Source: Pelobacter sp. UBA6093
Lineage (GTDB): Bacteria; Desulfobacterota; Desulfuromonadia; Desulfuromonadales; Syntrophotaleaceae
DNA: 34,446 nucleotides
Assembly: GCA_002435955.1 (NCBI GenBank)
Contig: DIWZ01000041.1
Span: 86,377 to 120,822 of the forward strand
Direction of reading: 5' to 3'
The notes under the pieces were generated by a model, which worked only from the letters and a program-made list of their open reading frames with translations, made no database searches and was not told the origin of the DNA. Both the position numbers and the translations under genes were made by a program. Shown here one piece after another: positions 1 to 7,843 of the stretch; position 1 is the first letter of the stretch, and every line of letters starts with the position of its first letter.

Positions 1-28
1 GAATCCCGTTTCCCGCTCCAAAAATAAG

Positions 29-59
29 GCCCCGAATCCTTGGATTCGGGGCTTTTTTT
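29..59 (+). terminator. Rho-independent terminator of an off-window upstream gene
   Basis: A perfect 11-bp inverted repeat (arms 29-39 and 42-52, GCCCCGAATCC and its complement) is followed at once by seven Ts. It must end a plus-strand transcript that starts left of the window, because no gene lies between base 1 and the hairpin. Confidence 0.93.
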
Positions 60-69
60 CGTTACAGGT

Positions 70-97
70 TTGACCCGATTGCATGGGCCGATATGCT
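70..97 (+). promoter_or_regulatory. Candidate sigma-70 promoter upstream of the GH3 gene
   Basis: TTGACC (70-75) and TATGCT (92-97) are separated by 16 bases. They lie just after the upstream terminator and before the first plus-strand genes. The match is moderate (5/6 and 4/6), and the leader to the GH3 start would be about 275 nt, unusually long unless the small ORF at 208-330 is also expressed. Confidence 0.35.
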
Positions 98-207
98 TTC
101 CCCCACCGGCCTTGCTACCATTCACCATAGAATTCTGCTATGTTCGACCTGACCTGACGGCTTATCCGCAGGGTTGTTTTTTTCAACCGCACGGACCTGT
201 AACCTGA

Positions 208-330
208 CTGACCGGCGACAACGAGGCGAGGATACGTGTCATCGATGTTGAAAACACCGAACACGTACAAAGGTTTTTGAATCAGGGGATGTTCAAACCC
301 TTGCCGCCTAAAAAGTTTTACCGGATTTAA
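208..330 (+). CDS. Candidate 40-residue small protein without a standard start codon
   Basis: The stretch between the promoter candidate and the GH3 gene holds an open frame that reads like protein. It is rich in charged residues (RIRVIDVENTEHVQRF), then has a PLPPKKFYRI end and a TAA stop. Third positions are about 60% G/C. The frame opens directly after an in-frame TGA at 205-207, and the first possible initiator is CTG at 208; the only ATG in frame is far downstream. No Shine-Dalgarno sequence is seen. It may be a real small gene with a non-standard start, the remnant of a gene that lost its 5' end, or chance. I recognise no family. Confidence 0.25.
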   Translation: MTGDNEARIRVIDVENTEHVQRFLNQGMFKPLPPKKFYRI

Positions 331-378
331 ATAACACCTTCCCGCGCCAAACCTGCGCGTCATGTTTCGGAGTCTTCC

Positions 379-1563
379 ATGCCTGTATCGTTGCGCTTGC
401 ACCTGCAAAGCATTGTGATTATTCTTGCCTGCCTGCTCCTGCTTATCCCCCGGGCGCAGGGTGCCAGCCCTCCCGTCAAACCGCCACAGGATAATGCTGC
501 TTCCGGCCTGCCCCTGGGGCAGATGCTGCTGGTCGGATTTTCCGGTTCCGTCATTGACGAGGGGCACCCCATACTGGCGGACATACGTAAGCGACACCTC
601 GGGGGGGTCATCTTGTTCAATTACGGCCCCGTTAACGGTCAGCCGGCCGGCAATATCACCTCCCCGCGGCAACTGCGTAAACTAACGACCCGATTGCAGA
701 CAGCCGCTCCCAGTAAAACTCCGCTGTTTATCGCTGTTGACCAGGAGGGCGGTCGCATCTGTCGCTTAAAAGAAAGCTTTGGATTCCCTGCCACGGTCTC
801 TTTTGCGAGCCTGGGTCAACGCAATAACCTGGCCCTCACCCACCGGCGGGCAGAGGAAATTGCCTGCACCTTGCAGCGCGCCGGCATCAACCTCAATCTT
901 GGGCCGGTGGTGGACCTAAACGTTAATCCCGCCAATCCGGTCATCGGCAAGTTACAAAGAAGCTTTTCCGCTGATCCGGCAGTCGTTACCGCGCATGCCC
1001 GCGAAGTCATCCGTGCACATCGAGAGAAGGGAGTGCTTTGCAGCCTGAAGCATTTTCCCGGGCATGGCAGTTCCGCCGCCGATTCCCACAAGGGGTTTGT
1101 CGATGTGACAGATACCTGGACCCAAAAAGAGTTGCAGCCGTTTCGCACCCTGATCAAGGAAGGCCTCGCCGACACCGTGCTGACCGCGCACGTGTTTAAC
1201 GCCAGGCTCGACCCCGAGGTGCCGGCGACCCTATCGAATGCAACCATCGAAGGCTTACTGCGAAAACAACTCGGATTTAACGGTGTCGTCATCAGCGACG
1301 ATCTGACCATGGGCGCCATTGCCGGACAATACAGCCTGGAAGAATCGGTGAAAAAGGCACTGAACGCCGGCGTGGATATGTTGCTGCTCGCTGACAACCG
1401 CCCCGATACCACGACGCGCATGCTTGCAGTGCTGCAGAAACTGATCGATTCAGGCAGTGTATCCCGTCAGCGCATCGTGCAATCCCTCCAACGTATCGAA
1501 CGCCTCAAAGCCCGACTGCACGACAACGCGCAAGGGGGACCATGTCTAACCAGGCAACCATGA
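379..1563 (+). CDS. Glycoside hydrolase family 3 protein, beta-N-acetylhexosaminidase-like, exported
   Basis: This 394-residue protein has the single GH3 catalytic domain of NagZ-type beta-N-acetylglucosaminidases, which cut GlcNAc from muropeptides or similar glycans. The KHFPGHG motif (224-230) followed by DSH (235-237) supplies the acid/base histidine loop. SDDLTMGAI (306-314) carries the family's nucleophile aspartate (about D307). Residues 1-29 form a basic start, a hydrophobic stretch and an AQGA cleavage-like site, so export is likely; classical Gram-negative NagZ is cytosolic and lacks this. GGAG precedes the ATG by a normal distance. The 3' end overlaps the next gene by 22 bases, so the two are probably cotranscribed. 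GH3 assignment is firm; the exact substrate is inferred. Confidence 0.9.
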   Translation: MPVSLRLHLQSIVIILACLLLLIPRAQGASPPVKPPQDNAASGLPLGQMLLVGFSGSVIDEGHPILADIRKRHLGGVILFNYGPVNGQPAGNITSPRQLRKLTTRLQTAAPSKTPLFIAVDQEGGRICRLKESFGFPATVSFASLGQRNNLALTHRRAEEIACTLQRAGINLNLGPVVDLNVNPANPVIGKLQRSFSADPAVVTAHAREVIRAHREKGVLCSLKHFPGHGSSAADSHKGFVDVTDTWTQKELQPFRTLIKEGLADTVLTAHVFNARLDPEVPATLSNATIEGLLRKQLGFNGVVISDDLTMGAIAGQYSLEESVKKALNAGVDMLLLADNRPDTTTRMLAVLQKLIDSGSVSRQRIVQSLQRIERLKARLHDNAQGGPCLTRQP

Positions 1564-2429
1564 ACATCATCGGCTGCGGCCGACTTGGTAAAACCCTGGC
1601 CTATCTGTGGAGGATCAACCAGGTCGTACAGGTGCAGGGGGTCATGAATCGCAGCGTTTCCAGTGGGCAAGCCGCCATCGACTTCATCGGTGCAGGCACG
1701 GCATGCGCTCCCGGGGAACTGTTGCCGGCGGATTTCACCATGATAACCACCGGCGACAGCGCCATCGAAGACTGTGCATCCCAACTCGCCGGCTGCGGTA
1801 TCCTGCGTCCGGGGGACATCGTATTTCATTGCAGCGGCGCGCTTGGCTCCGACATTCTGACTGTCGTACAAGCTTGCGGCGCCCTGGTCGCCAGTGTTCA
1901 CCCGATAAAAAGCTTTGCCGAACCGGCCTCCGCCGCAGCCAGTTTCGGAGGGACCTTCTGCGGTATCGAAGGGGACCCGGCGGCCACCGTCCGCCTGACG
2001 CCCCTGTTTGAAAGCATTGGCGGCATGCCCCTTCCTCTGCGATCCGAAACCAAGCCCCTCTACCATGCCGGCATGGCCATAAGCGCAAACTTTCTGGTTA
2101 CGCTGCTGCAATGGGGCCTCGATACCCTCGAACAGGCCGGGCTGCCACCTGCTGCAGGTATAAAAATGCTTGAACCCATGGTGCGCAACACCGTGGACAA
2201 TATCTTTGCGCTGGGCCCCGCCAAGGCCCTGACAGGTCCCATAGCACGCCGAGACGAGGCCACCGTCAGCCGGCACATTGAAGCCTTGCGGGCCTGGCAC
2301 CCCGAACTCGCGAAACTTTACCGGGACCTTGGTCGAAAAACCCTGGAGTTGGCTCAAAGCCACAGCTCTGCATTGCCTGCGCAGGAACAGGCCATGGAAC
2401 GGCTACTGGAAAATAAAGGGGATCAATAG
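1542..2429 (+). CDS. Rossmann-fold and DUF2520 domain protein
   Basis: This 295-residue protein starts with a dinucleotide-binding beta-alpha-beta unit (GCGRLG near residues 12-17). It continues with a C-terminal helical half typical of DUF2520 proteins, with the HPIKSFAEP segment and a YHAGMAISANFLVTL helix. The layout matches the NADP-dependent 6-phosphogluconate/ketopantoate reductase-like superfamily. The true substrate of DUF2520 proteins is not established as far as I know. An AAGGGGG Shine-Dalgarno sequence inside the end of the GH3 gene supports the ATG at 1542. A second ATG seven codons on would also keep the nucleotide-binding motif. The overlap implies translational coupling with the GH3 enzyme. 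Confidence 0.82.
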   Translation: MSNQATMNIIGCGRLGKTLAYLWRINQVVQVQGVMNRSVSSGQAAIDFIGAGTACAPGELLPADFTMITTGDSAIEDCASQLAGCGILRPGDIVFHCSGALGSDILTVVQACGALVASVHPIKSFAEPASAAASFGGTFCGIEGDPAATVRLTPLFESIGGMPLPLRSETKPLYHAGMAISANFLVTLLQWGLDTLEQAGLPPAAGIKMLEPMVRNTVDNIFALGPAKALTGPIARRDEATVSRHIEALRAWHPELAKLYRDLGRKTLELAQSHSSALPAQEQAMERLLENKGDQ

Positions 2430-2485
2430 ATTGTCAGGCGTCGTATCTCAGGCCTTCACGGCCATTGTTATCCGGTGCATGCACG

Positions 2486-2523
2486 CAAATACGGCCGGGT
2501 CACACTGCGCCCGGCCGTATTTG
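2486..2523. terminator. Bidirectional terminator-like hairpin between convergent genes
   Basis: A perfect 14-bp stem (2486-2499 with 2510-2523) and a 10-base loop sit between the DUF2520 gene (+) and the rubrerythrin-like gene (-). The stem ends in A/T on both sides (TATTTG), but no long T run follows in either direction. It most likely ends transcripts from both sides. Confidence 0.75.
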
Positions 2524-2559
2524 GCACCTGCTTTTTATGGCGAATACACATCCAGGGGT

Positions 2560-3075
2560 CTATAGATCGACATCCCGACCAAAGGCATGGAACTCATCCA
2601 GGTTGCTGAACTCACCCCAGGCCAGATATTCATTGGGGGCATTGACATAGCGATAAACATTTTCAACGATGTTGAAGTGTTTACGCTCCTCCGCGGCAAC
2701 ACGTAGCAACAGTTTTTTGATCGCCGGATCTTTTTCCCGTTTCGCGGCATCCTCATAAAAATGAGCACCATCAGCCTCAAGCTTCATGGCGTAGCGATAT
2801 CCTTCGAGGTTGTCCTGCATGACGCTGACATCCACTTTTTTTTCAAGTAACTCGGAAAAAACGTTCTTGGCATCATCCAATATTCTTGATTCCGACTCCA
2901 CCGCCCCTTGCGTGGCATTTTTCAGGTCATGAAATATCTGATAGTGTTTGTGCTCATCGTCTGCCAGATCCGTAAAAATCTTTTTTATCCCGTCGACGGG
3001 ACTGCGGGCGGCTAGTTTCCGATAAAAGGCCTCGGCATCGGTCTCCATTTGCATGGCAAAATCGAACACGTTCAT
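2560..3075 (-). CDS. Ferritin-like diiron protein, rubrerythrin family without rubredoxin domain
   Basis: This 171-residue all-helical protein has the ferritin-like four-helix pattern with two EXXH-type ligand sets: E15, E41-x-x-H44, E100 and E130-x-x-H133. Such proteins reduce peroxide or handle iron in anaerobes. The C-terminal rubredoxin CxxC pairs of classical rubrerythrin are absent, so electrons would have to come from a separate donor. AAGGAG lies well placed before the ATG. A near-perfect dyad at 3116-3135, about 41 bases upstream, looks like an operator. The gene is monocistronic as far as can be seen, with a convergent terminator at its 3' end. Confidence 0.88.
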   Translation of the reverse strand: MNVFDFAMQMETDAEAFYRKLAARSPVDGIKKIFTDLADDEHKHYQIFHDLKNATQGAVESESRILDDAKNVFSELLEKKVDVSVMQDNLEGYRYAMKLEADGAHFYEDAAKREKDPAIKKLLLRVAAEERKHFNIVENVYRYVNAPNEYLAWGEFSNLDEFHAFGRDVDL

Positions 3076-3115
3076 AAATTTCTCCTTCCGCGGTGGGGTA
3101 ACAAGTCATTTTGAG

Positions 3116-3135
3116 TCAATGTTCAGGAACATTGA
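3116..3135. promoter_or_regulatory. Operator-like dyad upstream of the rubrerythrin-like gene
   Basis: TCAATGTTC and GAACATTGA form perfect 9-bp arms around a 2-base centre. A TTGACT hexamer overlaps the right end when read on the minus strand. The position suits a repressor or activator site for the peroxide-related gene that starts at 3075. It does not resemble the AT-rich PerR/Fur boxes I know. Confidence 0.45.
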
Positions 3136-3277
3136 GCGCCGATAAGCGGTTGACCAGCCGGTGTCCAAAGTCTTCCATCGCTTCCACGGTGATTCTGTCT
3201 GCCGCCATTTCCCAGAACCAGAACGACGAAAAACCGATGTCCCGATGTTCGATTTCCCTATCCGGATTGTCCGACAG
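3116..3277 (-). CDS. Candidate small ORF (53 codons) between the AsmA-like and rubrerythrin-like genes
   Basis: A minus-strand frame is open from just after the AsmA gene to a TGA at 3116-3118. It reads like protein (for example FWFWEMAADRITVEAMEDFG) and has about two thirds G/C at third positions. The first possible initiators are CTG at 3277, too close to the AGGAG that overlaps the AsmA stop, or an ATG at 3208 giving only 30 residues. It may be a 5'-truncated gene or a small protein with an unusual start. The stop codon falls inside the operator-like dyad. I recognise no family. Confidence 0.3.
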   Translation of the reverse strand: MSDNPDREIEHRDIGFSSFWFWEMAADRITVEAMEDFGHRLVNRLSALNVPEH

Positions 3278-3281
3278 GCTC

Positions 3282-5711
3282 CTAGTTACCGAAAAGTCCT
3301 TTTATGACCCCCTCAAGGAGCTTTTCTTCCGTAGCCTTTTTATCGGTGCCGGTTTCATCGGTCGTTCCTTCCTTTTGTTCCTGCCCTTCATCCGGAGCCT
3401 GGCTGGTGCCTTGCCTGGACTTTAGCAGTTTTTCTTGAAGGGTCTTTTGCAATTGTTGCTGCACACCGCGCTTAATGCTGCCGCCCAGCGCCTTGGTATC
3501 GAGGGCAAACCGCGGAGCCTTGACGGTGCCGGCAACTTTAAGCGGCAGTTCCCCCCAACCTTGGGAGTCTGTCAGGAAACGGCTGAATTTATCGCGGCTA
3601 TCCAGACGCGCAGTCAGTGCAGGCGCCAGGCGAACCGGCAAGCCGACATCGAGGGTACCGTCCAAGCCGATGGTGCCGGTCGGCGCAAGCCGCACCTGTT
3701 CTCCCGCAAGATTTCCTTTGAGCTGAACCCGGCCGTCCTTTACCACCAACTTGCCGGCGGCCTGGGAGAATCGCAGCACGCGTAAATCCTCCAGATCGAG
3801 GAAATCGGCGAGCCCCGTAACCAGGCCGGCTCCGGTTATTTTACCATTGGCGATTTTAAAATCACCGCTGCCGGAAAGACTCTTTTTCAGGTCTTCCAGG
3901 CCGGTACCTCGCCCCTGCATGTCAACGGACAGGTTCAAAAGGCCAAAGACCGTACCAGCCATTTTAGGCGACAGCGCGGACAATAGCGAATCAGCCTGGA
4001 TAGCGCTGGTTTCGATGTGGGTCCTGTAGGCCAACCCAGGCTTGGTCAGGTCGATGCGTGCGGTTTTGGAAAAAGTCCCCCCGGCTGCCTTACCAGTCAA
4101 CTGCTCCAGGGTAAAGATGTTGTCTTTAAGTTGATAACGGGCAGAAAGGTCCTTAATGAGCATCCCGCGCCACAATGCTTGTTTGGCGTGCAATGTCCCG
4201 AGGGCGGTAATCGGAAAAGAATAAGGACCGAGCTGACGTTTTTCGGTTTTGCCCTTGATTTTTGCGTCAGAATCCTTTTGAGCATTGGGGCCGGGCGTTC
4301 CACCCAGCAGGGCATCGAGTTGAAGCCGATCCGCGGTTAAACCGGAGGTTACCCGAATCGGCTTACCCAAAAGGTTTTCCGCCGTAAGATCAAGCAGGGC
4401 ACGATCCTTCCCCAGCACCAAATCAAGCTTGCGGCCTTTCAGGGTATCTTTTCTCAAAGTCAGGTTGCCGGTCAATTGAGGACGCAACGTCCCTGCTGAG
4501 ATTTGCACCGCCTCCAGGCGCATCTCCCCGGATTTCAGCAACATTTTCGGCTGCTTCAGAGGCCCCTCAAGCTGGAACCGCCCATTGATAAAACCGGCAG
4601 GTTTCAACTTGGAGATATTCCCCAGCAGCGCCGCAGGCAGAATTTTAGGCAGAGTCGCGAGATCAAATTTTGATATCGTAGCATTACCCTTTATGGAAGG
4701 ATCTGCACCAAGCTGCTCCAGACGGCCCTGCAGATCGACTGGCAAGCCACCAACCAGCAGGCGACCCTGTTTTAAATCGAGCACACCGGCGGGACGGTCA
4801 AGCTGCAGGTCATAATCAAAAGCGATGTCGGGACCACTGGTCGACCGCCCCGATGCAGTCGAAGCTGCCAGCTGAAGTCCGGTAAGCACAATGCTCCCGG
4901 CACTGTGCAACTGCTTGGTGGTCCCTTCCACCTCAAGGTCACAACCAACCGTCAGTGCCTTGATTTTGCCAGGTTGTTGTTTCTCATAATAAGGGGCAAA
5001 ATCCGGCAGATTCAGATCAGCCAACTGGATTTTGAGCTGACCGCCCCCCGTGGAGGGATCGATCTGGCCGTTTATATCAAGTTTCGCCTGATTGACAAAA
5101 ACCCCGACGGTTATGGGGAAAGGCTTTGAGGTGGAAATATTATCGGCATTTAGATTCAGTTGGGATAAATCGAGGATGATTGGGTTATCGGGGTTGGGGC
5201 GGTAATCGACAAATCGCACCGTACCATCGGAAAGAACCACCTGGGAAACCAGCAGGGCGAACGACTGCCGTTCCTCGTCCTCCTGCCCAGGTTGTTCTTC
5301 ATCCTCTGCATCCTGTTTTTTCTTCTCCAGCAGGTCGCTGAAATTGAAGGTTCCGTCAGAGTGGCGCACAACCCGCAATACCGGCTGCTCCAACCGGACC
5401 TCATCTACCACCACCTTGAGCCTCAACAAGGGCCAGAAACGGTAACGCAGAACCACCCTGCCTGCTTCAACAAAAGGCGATTCCCCCTCTTTATCCATAA
5501 CGGTAAGATCGTGCAGAACAATGCCGGAGAAAATGCTGATATCGATATCACCGAGTGCAACATCCCGCTGCAGTGCTTCTTTTGCCTTGGGGAGTACGGC
5601 AGCCCGCACCTGCTCCGAGGTGATAAGAAATTTGGCCAGCATAAGTATTACCATTACCAGTACTACCAGACCGCCCAAAGCAAACCCGGTGTAACGAACC
5701 GCTTTTTTCAT
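3282..5711 (-). CDS. AsmA family protein
   Basis: This 809-residue protein has one N-terminal membrane anchor (about residues 8-29) after a basic KK start. A long periplasmic beta-rich repeat region follows, with an acidic low-complexity insert (about 133-150, KKKQDAEDEEQPGQ). The C-terminal AsmA_2-type block includes SGSGDFKIANGKITG, and the tail is rich in K, E and Q. AsmA/TamB/YhdP-like proteins are linked to outer-membrane assembly and phospholipid transport between membranes; that role is family knowledge, not visible here. GGAGG seven bases from the ATG fixes the start. No partner gene is adjacent. The 46-bp palindrome at 5776-5821 lies upstream, between this gene and the EVE gene. Confidence 0.88.
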   Translation of the reverse strand: MKKAVRYTGFALGGLVVLVMVILMLAKFLITSEQVRAAVLPKAKEALQRDVALGDIDISIFSGIVLHDLTVMDKEGESPFVEAGRVVLRYRFWPLLRLKVVVDEVRLEQPVLRVVRHSDGTFNFSDLLEKKKQDAEDEEQPGQEDEERQSFALLVSQVVLSDGTVRFVDYRPNPDNPIILDLSQLNLNADNISTSKPFPITVGVFVNQAKLDINGQIDPSTGGGQLKIQLADLNLPDFAPYYEKQQPGKIKALTVGCDLEVEGTTKQLHSAGSIVLTGLQLAASTASGRSTSGPDIAFDYDLQLDRPAGVLDLKQGRLLVGGLPVDLQGRLEQLGADPSIKGNATISKFDLATLPKILPAALLGNISKLKPAGFINGRFQLEGPLKQPKMLLKSGEMRLEAVQISAGTLRPQLTGNLTLRKDTLKGRKLDLVLGKDRALLDLTAENLLGKPIRVTSGLTADRLQLDALLGGTPGPNAQKDSDAKIKGKTEKRQLGPYSFPITALGTLHAKQALWRGMLIKDLSARYQLKDNIFTLEQLTGKAAGGTFSKTARIDLTKPGLAYRTHIETSAIQADSLLSALSPKMAGTVFGLLNLSVDMQGRGTGLEDLKKSLSGSGDFKIANGKITGAGLVTGLADFLDLEDLRVLRFSQAAGKLVVKDGRVQLKGNLAGEQVRLAPTGTIGLDGTLDVGLPVRLAPALTARLDSRDKFSRFLTDSQGWGELPLKVAGTVKAPRFALDTKALGGSIKRGVQQQLQKTLQEKLLKSRQGTSQAPDEGQEQKEGTTDETGTDKKATEEKLLEGVIKGLFGN

Positions 5712-5775
5712 GCATCCTCCAACGATAGAATCAATAGATCGGACAAAATATCCGGTCTTGTTTCGAACCCCAGGA

Positions 5776-5821
5776 GTCTGTCGGAGTATCCATGAGCCGG
5801 CTCATGGATACTCCGACAGAC
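5776..5821. repeat. 46-bp perfect palindrome
   Basis: Bases 5776-5798 are followed without any spacer by their exact reverse complement at 5799-5821. The centre is GAGCC/GGCTC. It begins five bases after the EVE gene stop and ends about 65 bases before the AsmA-like start. Neither side has a T run, so it is not a textbook Rho-independent terminator. It could be a transcript-stabilising or processing hairpin, a protein site, or a mobile palindromic repeat. Confidence 0.95.
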
Positions 5822-5826
5822 CCCCG

Positions 5827-6324
5827 TTACAGCTTATCGATAAGATCCGCCAGGCCGCCAGCCAGAAGCGCATCACGCCATTGACTGGCGGTAACTGGCT
5901 GAATCGATAACCGGCTGCCTCGCCTTAATACCTCCATATTCGACAACTGTGGGTGGTGCCTGAGATCGTCCCGGCTCAACGGTCGCGGCAGATGAGCAAG
6001 ATACTGCACATCCACCATGTACCAGATGGGAGCGGCGGTACTGGAACGAGGATCGAAATGAGCCGATTCCGGGTCCCAGGCGGTGTGATCGGGGTAGCCC
6101 GATCGCACAACCCGCGCTACGCCGACAATAGCGGGTTCGGAAATATTACTGTGGTAAAAAAGCACGCCGTCCCCAACCTGAACTGCATCCCTCAAAAAAT
6201 TCCGCGCCTGATAGTTCCGCACCCCGTCCCAAGGGGAAATGCCATCCGGACGATGTTGCAGATCATCGATGGAGAAGCACCCCGGTTCGGATTTCATCAA
6301 CCAGTAACGGCGAGTTTCCGCCAT
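5827..6324 (-). CDS. EVE domain protein
   Basis: This 165-residue protein is one complete EVE domain (PUA-like fold). It opens with the family's YWLMKSEP signature, followed by WDGVRNYQARNFLRD and GVLFYHSN and ending near QPVTASQWRDAL. EVE domains bind modified bases in nucleic acids and occur in housekeeping as well as restriction contexts. Nothing here indicates a restriction system: the neighbours are an AsmA-like protein and a sugar-phosphate mutase. I chose the ATG at 6324 because GGAGG is eight bases upstream and the protein then begins MAETRRYW. A GTG three codons earlier overlaps that Shine-Dalgarno sequence and is unlikely. Confidence 0.9.
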   Translation of the reverse strand: MAETRRYWLMKSEPGCFSIDDLQHRPDGISPWDGVRNYQARNFLRDAVQVGDGVLFYHSNISEPAIVGVARVVRSGYPDHTAWDPESAHFDPRSSTAAPIWYMVDVQYLAHLPRPLSRDDLRHHPQLSNMEVLRRGSRLSIQPVTASQWRDALLAGGLADLIDKL

Positions 6325-6351
6325 GCATTTCACCTCCCATATACACCGGGC

Positions 6352-7773
6352 TCAGCCGGCGATTAAAGCTTTTCCGGCTTCTACCAGGTGCTCAAGGTCC
6401 TTTTCGCTGCGCGCTTCACAGTAAAGCCGCACAACAGGCTCGGTCCCCGATTTGCGCAACAACATCCAGGCATCATTTTCCAGTAGAAATTTCCAACCGT
6501 CAACGGTTATGACATCTTTCACCTTCCACCCGCCGATAGCATCGGGTGGCGCGGCCATTTTTGATAAAAACTGCTCCTCAAACCCCGCACAAAGACGGAT
6601 ATTCTTTCGTCGAGTATAAAAGCTTCCGACGCGGTTATAGAGGTCCTGCAACTGAGCACCAAGGGGTTTACCCGTCATGGCCACCATTTCCGCCGCCAGC
6701 AGACAGGCCAGGATACCATCTTTTTCAGGTACATGGCCGGCAATGGTGAGGCCGGCGCTCTCTTCACCGCCCACCAACACTTGTCCAGAGCTGATCAACT
6801 CGCCGATGTATTTGAATCCAACCGGTGTTTCATACACCTTTTGCCCGTGGAAAGCGGCTACGGCATCGATAAAATGCGAAGTCGCTACAGAGCGAGCGGC
6901 TGGGCCCTTCAAATCGCGCACCCGAATCAGATAGTCATACAGCAAAGCCAAAAAATAATTAGGTTCGATAAAGGTACCATCGCAATCGAGCAGTCCATAG
7001 CGATCGGCGTCCCCATCGGTAGCAAGCCCGAGTGAGATGGCGTCATCCTTTTTAACCAGAGAGATAAAATCCCCCACGTAGTTCTGCGCAGGTTCAGGCG
7101 GAAAACCGCCGAAATAGGGATCGCGGTAATCGTTGATGCAGACCACCCGCGCACCGGCACCACGCAACATTTTATCCAGATATCCGCGAGCAGTACCGTA
7201 CAAGGGGTTGACGGCAATGGTGATGCCCGACCTCCCGATAACTTCCAGATCCACCAGTTTTTCAAGAGTTTTTTCGTAAGCAGGTTGAGGGTCGATTTCC
7301 TCCACCAGACCACTTTGAAAAGCCTCATCCAGCGGCATGACCCGATAACATATTTCTCCGAGCATGGCGTTGGCGCGCCTTTCGATATCGTCCGTTACTT
7401 CAGGCAGTGCAGGCCCTCCCGATTCCGCTGAAAATTTCATGCCGTTATAATCGGCGGGATTGTGGCTGGCAGTGAAATTGATGCCACCGTCCGCACCACG
7501 TCGCAAAATCTCAAAAGCGATAACCGGGGTTGGGGTATCGCGGTAACAAAGGAAGGATGGTATGCCATCGCCGGCCAGCACACTAGCTGTTTCGCGAGCG
7601 AATTTTTCCCCCAGAAACCGACTGTCGTGACCAATCACCAGACCGCGTTCATGCAACCCCTTGGAACGCAAATGATCCGCTATTGCCTGGGTGACCACCC
7701 GCACGTTGTCGAGGGTGAAATCCTCACAGAAAATCCCCCGCCAGCCGGAAGTTCCAAACCTGATTTTATGCAT
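6352..7773 (-). CDS. Phosphoglucomutase/phosphomannomutase family protein
   Basis: This 473-residue alpha-D-phosphohexomutase interconverts hexose 1- and 6-phosphates. All four active-site loops are present: catalytic-serine loop TASHNP (101-106), Mg loop DGDADR (253-258), sugar-specificity loop GGEES (335-339) and phosphate loop RKSGTEP (440-446). The GEES form is common to bifunctional glucose/mannose enzymes. An open frame extends 63 codons upstream, but AGGAGG directly before the ATG at 7773 decides the start. It could feed glycogen, LPS or ADP-heptose precursor pools; the exact sugar cannot be read from sequence. An extended -10 element at 7844-7852 suggests its own promoter. Confidence 0.92.
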   Translation of the reverse strand: MHKIRFGTSGWRGIFCEDFTLDNVRVVTQAIADHLRSKGLHERGLVIGHDSRFLGEKFARETASVLAGDGIPSFLCYRDTPTPVIAFEILRRGADGGINFTASHNPADYNGMKFSAESGGPALPEVTDDIERRANAMLGEICYRVMPLDEAFQSGLVEEIDPQPAYEKTLEKLVDLEVIGRSGITIAVNPLYGTARGYLDKMLRGAGARVVCINDYRDPYFGGFPPEPAQNYVGDFISLVKKDDAISLGLATDGDADRYGLLDCDGTFIEPNYFLALLYDYLIRVRDLKGPAARSVATSHFIDAVAAFHGQKVYETPVGFKYIGELISSGQVLVGGEESAGLTIAGHVPEKDGILACLLAAEMVAMTGKPLGAQLQDLYNRVGSFYTRRKNIRLCAGFEEQFLSKMAAPPDAIGGWKVKDVITVDGWKFLLENDAWMLLRKSGTEPVVRLYCEARSEKDLEHLVEAGKALIAG

Positions 7774-7814
7774 AACCTGCCTCCTGTTGATTTCCAGAAC
7801 TCGCAGCAGCGTTA

Positions 7815-7838
7815 AAGCTGGTGACGAAGCTCCAGCTT
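7815..7838. promoter_or_regulatory. Hairpin in the leader of the hexomutase gene
   Basis: AAGCTGG (7815-7821) and CCAGCTT (7832-7838) form a 7-bp stem with a 10-base loop. If transcription starts a few bases after the -10 candidate at 7844-7849, the hairpin would form the very 5' end of the mRNA, where such structures can protect transcripts. The function is inferred. Confidence 0.25.
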
Positions 7839-7843
7839 GTTTC

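Noticed and set aside
205..207. TGA in the leader as a selenocysteine codon joining two open stretches
   Set aside because: No stem-loop of bacterial SECIS type follows at the right distance, and the upstream part does not look like protein.
233..267. Inverted repeat (TACGTGT/ACACGTA) as an operator for the GH3 gene
   Set aside because: It lies within a protein-like frame and far from the GH3 start; noted under the small-ORF finding only.
115..672. 185-codon minus-strand open frame
   Set aside because: It runs antisense into the GH3 gene, whose signal peptide and motifs are clear, and shows no recognisable domain.
1467..2363. 298-codon minus-strand frame
   Set aside because: It lies antisense to the DUF2520 gene and is explained by high G/C at third positions.
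5827..6324. EVE gene as part of a modification-dependent restriction system
   Set aside because: There is no nuclease, methylase or McrBC-like neighbour; the domain stands alone among housekeeping genes.
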